Part shown: positions 44,721-48,666 of the stretch, in pieces
Layout of the letters: every line of letters begins with the position of its first letter
How positions within the stretch are numbered: position 1 is the first letter of the stretch
Virus record (IMG/VR): IMGVR_UViG_3300025164_000005
Span: 1 to 48,666 of that record
Source of the DNA: a virus
Length of the DNA stretch: 48,666 nt
Strand: one strand, 5' to 3'
Made by a program: the position numbers and the translations under genes
The notes under the pieces: generated by a model
Databases searched by the model: none
What the model was told of the DNA's origin: nothing
What the model saw: only the letters and a program-made list of their open reading frames with translations

Positions 44721-47700
44721 ATGAGAAAGAAACTCAAAATCTTCTCCGTTCTGCTCCTGGGCCTGTTTATCTTCGCCTCGGCGCAGTCGACAAAGCCGGT
44801 CCTTTTCAAGCTCAGGGATATCCGCGATGTCAGTAAAACGGCGGCCACAAACGGCCAGGCGCTCATCTATGTAAGCGCAACCCGGCTCTGGACCCCGGCC
44901 ACTATCGCCGGGACGGGCGACATGCTGGCCTCGATCTTCGATACTGATTCGGACGGGTTTATCGACGCCAACAATGGCGGGACGGATATCAATAGTTCCG
45001 GCCTGACGGGCCTGGCCCTGATCACGGCGGGTACATGGAGCGCCACGGTTACGCCTTCCGTAACCTCGATAACGGCAAGTGGCGCGGTCAAGGGCGGCTC
45101 TCTCATTCTTGAGGGCGGAACTTACGATACAACGTTTGTAGCCGGAACGCCCTCTGCCGCCAAAACTTATACCTGGCCCCTAACCGACGGCACAAACGGC
45201 TATGCCCTGACGACAAATGGGACGGGAACCCTCTCCTGGTCGAGCGCCGGGTCCGGCGACATGCTGAAAGCGACCTACGATGTGGCGGCCAACAATAGGA
45301 TCGATACGGCGGCCGGGGGCACAAATATCGATACTTCGGCCTCAAGCGGCGTCTTGCGCGTCGTTGCCGGAACATGGTCGGCGATCACAGGAACGACAAA
45401 CTTTGCCGCTTACTGGTCCGACGCCAATACCGTCACCGGGGAGCAATATCTTGCTGTTTCGAGGGGTGGGACGGGAATCTCGACTTCTGGATTGACAGGA
45501 GTACCTTCTCTCTCCGCCGGAGTGTGGTCTGTCTCCGCGACTCTGGCCGATTCCCTGGTCGCGGACAATATTACGCTGACGAACATCACGCAAATCTCAA
45601 CCCGCTCCCACACAAGTTTGACCGACATCGGGACGAACGCACATTCCGTAATTGACACACACCTCGGTAGCACATCCAACCCCCACAGCGTAACCAAAAC
45701 GCAGGTCGGGCTCGGAAGCGTCGAAAATACGGCTCTCAGTACATGGGTTGGGACGACTAATGTTACGACTCTTGGTACGATTGCAACGGGGATCTGGACT
45801 GGAACTGCCATATCAAACGCCAAGGGCGGAACCGGGCAGGATTCATCCGCCTGGACGGGCCTTGCCGGGGTCACGGCGGGTACTTGGGCTGCGACTGTTA
45901 CTCCCTCCATAACTTCTGTCACGGCAAGCGGGGCCGTAAAGGGCGCGACGCTCGTTCTGGAAGGCGGGACCTATGACACGACTCTCCAGGCCGGGACTCC
46001 GAGCGCGGCTAAAACCTATACCCTGCCCCTAACAGATGGAAGTAGCGGCCAAGCGTTGACTACCAATGGGTCCGCCGTCCTCTCCTGGACAACAGTCGCC
46101 GGAGGCGGGGATATGCTTGCGGCGACGTATGACGCGGACGTGGATAACGATATCAATCCCTCAGCCGGGGGTACGGGGATCAATACTTCCGCCTCTACCG
46201 GGACGCCCCAGGTTGCTTCGGGAACGTGGAGCGTTCTCGGGACTTCAATCGCGGATACCGCTGCCAATACTTTCACGGTTACGAGGGGGACGACTGATCT
46301 AATTGTCTCTGCGGATTCGACGATCAATCAGAACCTCGCAACTTCCGCGTCTCCATCATTCACCGGCTTGACCGTCGGCAGCTCAACGGGTATCGCCAAG
46401 GTCACATCCGGTGTTCTTGGAGCCTCAACTTCGACGATCACGGATGGGACCAATACTTATACAATAACAAACGGGACAAGTTCCCTGGCCGTCTCGGGCG
46501 GATCGGCGCTGACCATAAACCAGAGTGTTTCGACAAGTTCTTCTCCGTCCTTTGTCGGGGCTACCATCTCGGGCGCTACGGCAACGCTTACTCATAGCGG
46601 GGCGACGAGCCTAACCATAGCCTCTACTTCCGGCACGGTGGGAATCGAAGGCACGGTTTTTAACAGCACAGCCATTACCACTGGCGTCTGGCAGGGGACC
46701 GTTGTCGGGCCGACTTACGGCGGAGCAGGGGCCAACACGGTCGCTATGACCGGCTATCCCTATATGACCCTGGGGGTCGTGGCCCAGGATACAACACTTA
46801 CTCATACGACAAACGGGGTGACGATCACGGGCGCGGGCGCGGATTCTGTTTCGATCACCCACGACGGGACAAATGCGACGATTTCGACAACGGACGGCGA
46901 GATTATTATAGACTCATCTGAAGCGGCTGCCGTGGCACAACTTGGCTGGAGTGATGACGATACGAACTATGTGAATGTCAAGGCCCAGGAGATGGCCGCT
47001 GATTGGACGCTGACCTGGCCTGCGGCGGATGGTTCAGTCGGCTCGATTGTCGTTGACTCGGATGGCGCGGGGACCCTGGCCTTTCTTGGCACGACCGTCG
47101 CTGACACGGCCGCGAACACATTTACCGTCACCAAAGGGACAACCGATCTCATCGTCTCAACCGATGTTACGCTTAACCAAAATCTCTCCAGCTCGAGCTC
47201 GCCCACATTTGCAACCCTAATCCTCGAAGGCGGGACGTATGATACGACACTTTCCGCGGGCACGCCCGCTGCGGCCTGGACCGCTACGTTCCCCACGACC
47301 GCCGGGTCGAACGGTCAGGTCCTGACAACGAATGGAACGGGCACCCTTTCTTGGACTTCCGCTGGCGCGGGAGATATGACGAAAGCGGTCTATGACACCG
47401 GAAGCGACAACATCATTGACGTTGAAAACGGCGGTACCGGATTGGCAAGCTATGCCGTAGGCGATCTGATTTACGCAAGCGGAGCCACCACGCTATCGAA
47501 ACTCGCGGACGTGGCTGCTGGTTCAGTGCTTCTCTCGGGTGGAGTCGGTGTCGCCCCTGCGTGGGGGGCCGATCTTCCGACAGCCCTAACTATAGGTAGT
47601 GCTTATATTTACAGGGCCGCTGGTACGGACGTTGCAGCCACGGACGGGGGGACGGGGCTTTCTGTCTATGCCGTGGGTGATCTGCTTTACGCCTCGACTA

Positions 47701-48338
47701 CCACGACGATCGGAAAACTCGCTGACGTTGCGACCGGCTCCTATCTGGCCTCGGGTGGGGTAAGCACGGCCCCGGCTTGGGCGGCCCTTACTTCGATTAC
47801 AAGCGTGGGGACATTGACCGTCGGTAATGCCGACGCAATCGTCTCCGCGTCTTCAACGACTGTTGCCGGAAAGGTGGAGATCGCCATAGCTTCAGAAGTG
47901 AATACCGGGACGGACGCGACAAGGGCAGTCAGCCCCGATAGTTTGGCCGGGTCTGTTTTCGGAACGAAGACGATGATCCTCAAGGTCATGGCTGAGGCTA
48001 CGGTTGTGACTTCCGGGGATGGGAAAATGTACGTTACTATCCCGGTAGAGTTAAACGGGATGAATCTCGTCTCAATCGGCGCTCATGTCTATACCGCTGA
48101 TACCGCTCAAAATATGGACATCGATCTTTACAATTTTACTGACAGTCAGGATATGCTTTCGACGGCCATGAGGATTGAGGCGAATGAAAAGGATACGACC
48201 ACCTCAGCGCAACCGGGTACGATCAACGCGACCTATGATGATGTTGCGACGGGGGATGTAATTCGGATTGATGTAACAACCTTCACGGGGACGGTCGGGG
48301 CGGGACTCGAAATTCGCCTTGGATTCCAACTTCCCTGA
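44721..48338 (+). CDS. Large repetitive fibre-like protein with signal peptide
   Basis: The 1205-residue product (ATG 44721, GGAGAG upstream) starts with a clear signal, R-K-K-L-K, hydrophobic core, A-S-A-Q-S. It is built from repeats rich in Gly, Ser, Thr. One is L-E-G-G-T-Y-D-T-T-x-x-A-G-T-P in three copies. Others are T-A-A-N-T-F-T-V-T-[RK]-G-T-T-D-L-I-V-S in two copies and G-G-T-G blocks with V-G-D-L-[IL]-Y-A-S in two. Such modules occur in long phage tail fibres and in adhesin-like proteins. A C-terminal beta-domain (M-L-S-T-A-M-R-I-E-A-N-E) ends in L-E-I-R-L-G-F-Q-L-P. Confidence 0.75.
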   Translation: MRKKLKIFSVLLLGLFIFASAQSTKPVLFKLRDIRDVSKTAATNGQALIYVSATRLWTPATIAGTGDMLASIFDTDSDGFIDANNGGTDINSSGLTGLALITAGTWSATVTPSVTSITASGAVKGGSLILEGGTYDTTFVAGTPSAAKTYTWPLTDGTNGYALTTNGTGTLSWSSAGSGDMLKATYDVAANNRIDTAAGGTNIDTSASSGVLRVVAGTWSAITGTTNFAAYWSDANTVTGEQYLAVSRGGTGISTSGLTGVPSLSAGVWSVSATLADSLVADNITLTNITQISTRSHTSLTDIGTNAHSVIDTHLGSTSNPHSVTKTQVGLGSVENTALSTWVGTTNVTTLGTIATGIWTGTAISNAKGGTGQDSSAWTGLAGVTAGTWAATVTPSITSVTASGAVKGATLVLEGGTYDTTLQAGTPSAAKTYTLPLTDGSSGQALTTNGSAVLSWTTVAGGGDMLAATYDADVDNDINPSAGGTGINTSASTGTPQVASGTWSVLGTSIADTAANTFTVTRGTTDLIVSADSTINQNLATSASPSFTGLTVGSSTGIAKVTSGVLGASTSTITDGTNTYTITNGTSSLAVSGGSALTINQSVSTSSSPSFVGATISGATATLTHSGATSLTIASTSGTVGIEGTVFNSTAITTGVWQGTVVGPTYGGAGANTVAMTGYPYMTLGVVAQDTTLTHTTNGVTITGAGADSVSITHDGTNATISTTDGEIIIDSSEAAAVAQLGWSDDDTNYVNVKAQEMAADWTLTWPAADGSVGSIVVDSDGAGTLAFLGTTVADTAANTFTVTKGTTDLIVSTDVTLNQNLSSSSSPTFATLILEGGTYDTTLSAGTPAAAWTATFPTTAGSNGQVLTTNGTGTLSWTSAGAGDMTKAVYDTGSDNIIDVENGGTGLASYAVGDLIYASGATTLSKLADVAAGSVLLSGGVGVAPAWGADLPTALTIGSAYIYRAAGTDVAATDGGTGLSVYAVGDLLYASTTTTIGKLADVATGSYLASGGVSTAPAWAALTSITSVGTLTVGNADAIVSASSTTVAGKVEIAIASEVNTGTDATRAVSPDSLAGSVFGTKTMILKVMAEATVVTSGDGKMYVTIPVELNGMNLVSIGAHVYTADTAQNMDIDLYNFTDSQDMLSTAMRIEANEKDTTTSAQPGTINATYDDVATGDVIRIDVTTFTGTVGAGLEIRLGFQLP
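45051..47390 (+). repeat. Diverged coding repeats in the fibre gene
   Basis: A module of about 200 bp encoding L-E-G-G-T-Y-D-T-T through L-S-W-[ST] recurs with its L-E-G-G part near 45104, 45954 and 47220. The first two copies share about 50 bp of additional upstream similarity (S-V-T-A-S-G-A-V-K-G-type). These internal repeats allow recombination that changes fibre length or specificity. Confidence 0.7.
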
Positions 48339-48357
48339 TGATTAAGGAGATGAGCCG

Positions 48358-48666
48358 ATGAGGAATAAAAGAGGGTCTTTAATTCTATTTTTTCTTGTTT
48401 TGATTTTCGGCTTTCTTTATACCATATCTCAACCGCCTGCCGGAATTGGAGCACCGCTTAATGAAAGAAGTTTCATCCGGGATAATGGGGACGGTTCATT
48501 CACATTGACGGTTTATTCCCCGCTTTCCGGTGATCCGGATTCGGCTAGTTATTTTTCGGGGGCTGGTGATGGAAATGTCAATGCTGCTGAATCGACCTGG
48601 AATGCTGTACATGATGATATAGTGGGATGGGGAGCTTATCCGACTGAGACAACTTTTGCTGCTACG
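48358..48666 (+). CDS. Exported DNRLRE-like beta-sandwich protein (5' part; continues at 1)
   Basis: The start ATG 48358 follows AAGGAGATGAGCCG. The N-terminus is M-R-N-K-R-G-S-L-I-L-F-F-L-V-L-I-F-G-F-L-Y, a signal peptide or anchor, followed by a linker P-P-A-G-I-G-A-P-L-N-E. Residues 1-70 are encoded before the repeat. The rest matches the beginning of the window and ends at 645. It is preceded by the large fibre-like gene and followed by the beta-helix gene. Confidence 0.75.
   Translation, partial: MRNKRGSLILFFLVLIFGFLYTISQPPAGIGAPLNERSFIRDNGDGSFTLTVYSPLSGDPDSASYFSGAGDGNVNAAESTWNAVHDDIVGWGAYPTETTFAAT
48568..48666. repeat. Right copy of 99-bp terminal direct repeat
   Basis: Exact repeat of bases 1-99. 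Joining the two copies restores one uninterrupted reading frame of 284 codons, from 48358 through to the stop at 643-645, which supports circular closure. Confidence 0.95.

Noticed and set aside
1-48666. tRNA or rRNA genes
   Set aside because: No cloverleaf with TTCGANTC arms or ribosomal RNA signature was noticed when reading both strands. A tRNAscan run would be needed to exclude them fully.
1-48666. Integrase or attachment site
   Set aside because: No tyrosine or serine recombinase motif was recognised in any frame. The RDF-like name of the 17768 product alone does not support lysogeny.

Overview
The window is a tailed-phage genome, almost certainly complete. Its first 99 bases (1-99) are repeated exactly as its last 99 (48568-48666), as expected when a circular or circularly permuted genome is assembled and cut at an arbitrary point. 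The unique length is therefore 48,567 bp, and one gene runs across the cut (48358-48666 continuing into 1-645). Nearly every gene is on the plus strand, tightly packed with ATGA-type overlaps. The only clear exception is an HNH endonuclease. A tape measure protein, tail tube, tail terminator and frameshifted tail-assembly chaperones with no contractile sheath indicate a siphovirus. The host is unknown. Sec signal peptides, a lipoprotein in the lysis region and a NlpC/P60 endolysin suggest a diderm bacterium. No integrase was recognised, so a lysogenic lifestyle is not supported, although an XRE-type regulator is present.

Layout in circular order. Lysis and packaging lie at 26.8-33.8 kb: holin-like protein, XRE regulator, endolysin, lipoprotein, metallophosphoesterase, TerS, TerL, portal. 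The head module is at 34.2-37.6 kb: protease-scaffold fusion, decoration protein, major capsid protein. A glycan and collagen island at 37.6-43.8 kb holds a DUF115-like protein, two GT-A glycosyltransferases, a methyltransferase, a collagen-like fibre and a glycosyltransferase-methyltransferase fusion. It separates the capsid gene from a head-tail connector at 43.8 kb. From 44.3 kb across the junction to 2.4 kb run four consecutive fibre-, adhesin- or depolymerase-like genes, each beginning with a Sec-type signal or anchor sequence. Then come a Mu F-like minor head protein, head-closure, gp10-like and tail-terminator proteins (2.6-4.7 kb), the intruding HNH gene, and the tail genes (5.3-13.6 kb). 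A TIM-barrel-like hydrolase with a Trp-rich tail and several micro-genes close the late block at about 15.2 kb.

The early and replication region runs from 15.4 to 22.3 kb. It holds a Cas4-like nuclease, an RDF-like protein with an SSB-like tip, a replication initiator, a helicase-loader-like protein and a Dam-type methyltransferase. The initiator is preceded by a terminator, a near-consensus promoter and a leader predicted to fold as a pseudoknot, and it carries a lambda-like origin candidate inside its coding sequence. An accessory island at 22.3-26.9 kb holds many very small, often Cys-rich genes, a radical SAM enzyme and an Hjc-like resolvase. The small genes there share a recurring ribosome-binding-site/start cassette.

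Most interesting points: the leader RNA in front of the initiator; three phage proteins ending in SSB-like [D/E]..[I/V]PF tips; the radical SAM enzyme followed by a duplicated-motif Cys-rich peptide; the run of signal-peptide-bearing fibre-like proteins; and the glycan/collagen island. All functional names come from reading motifs by eye; no database search was run.
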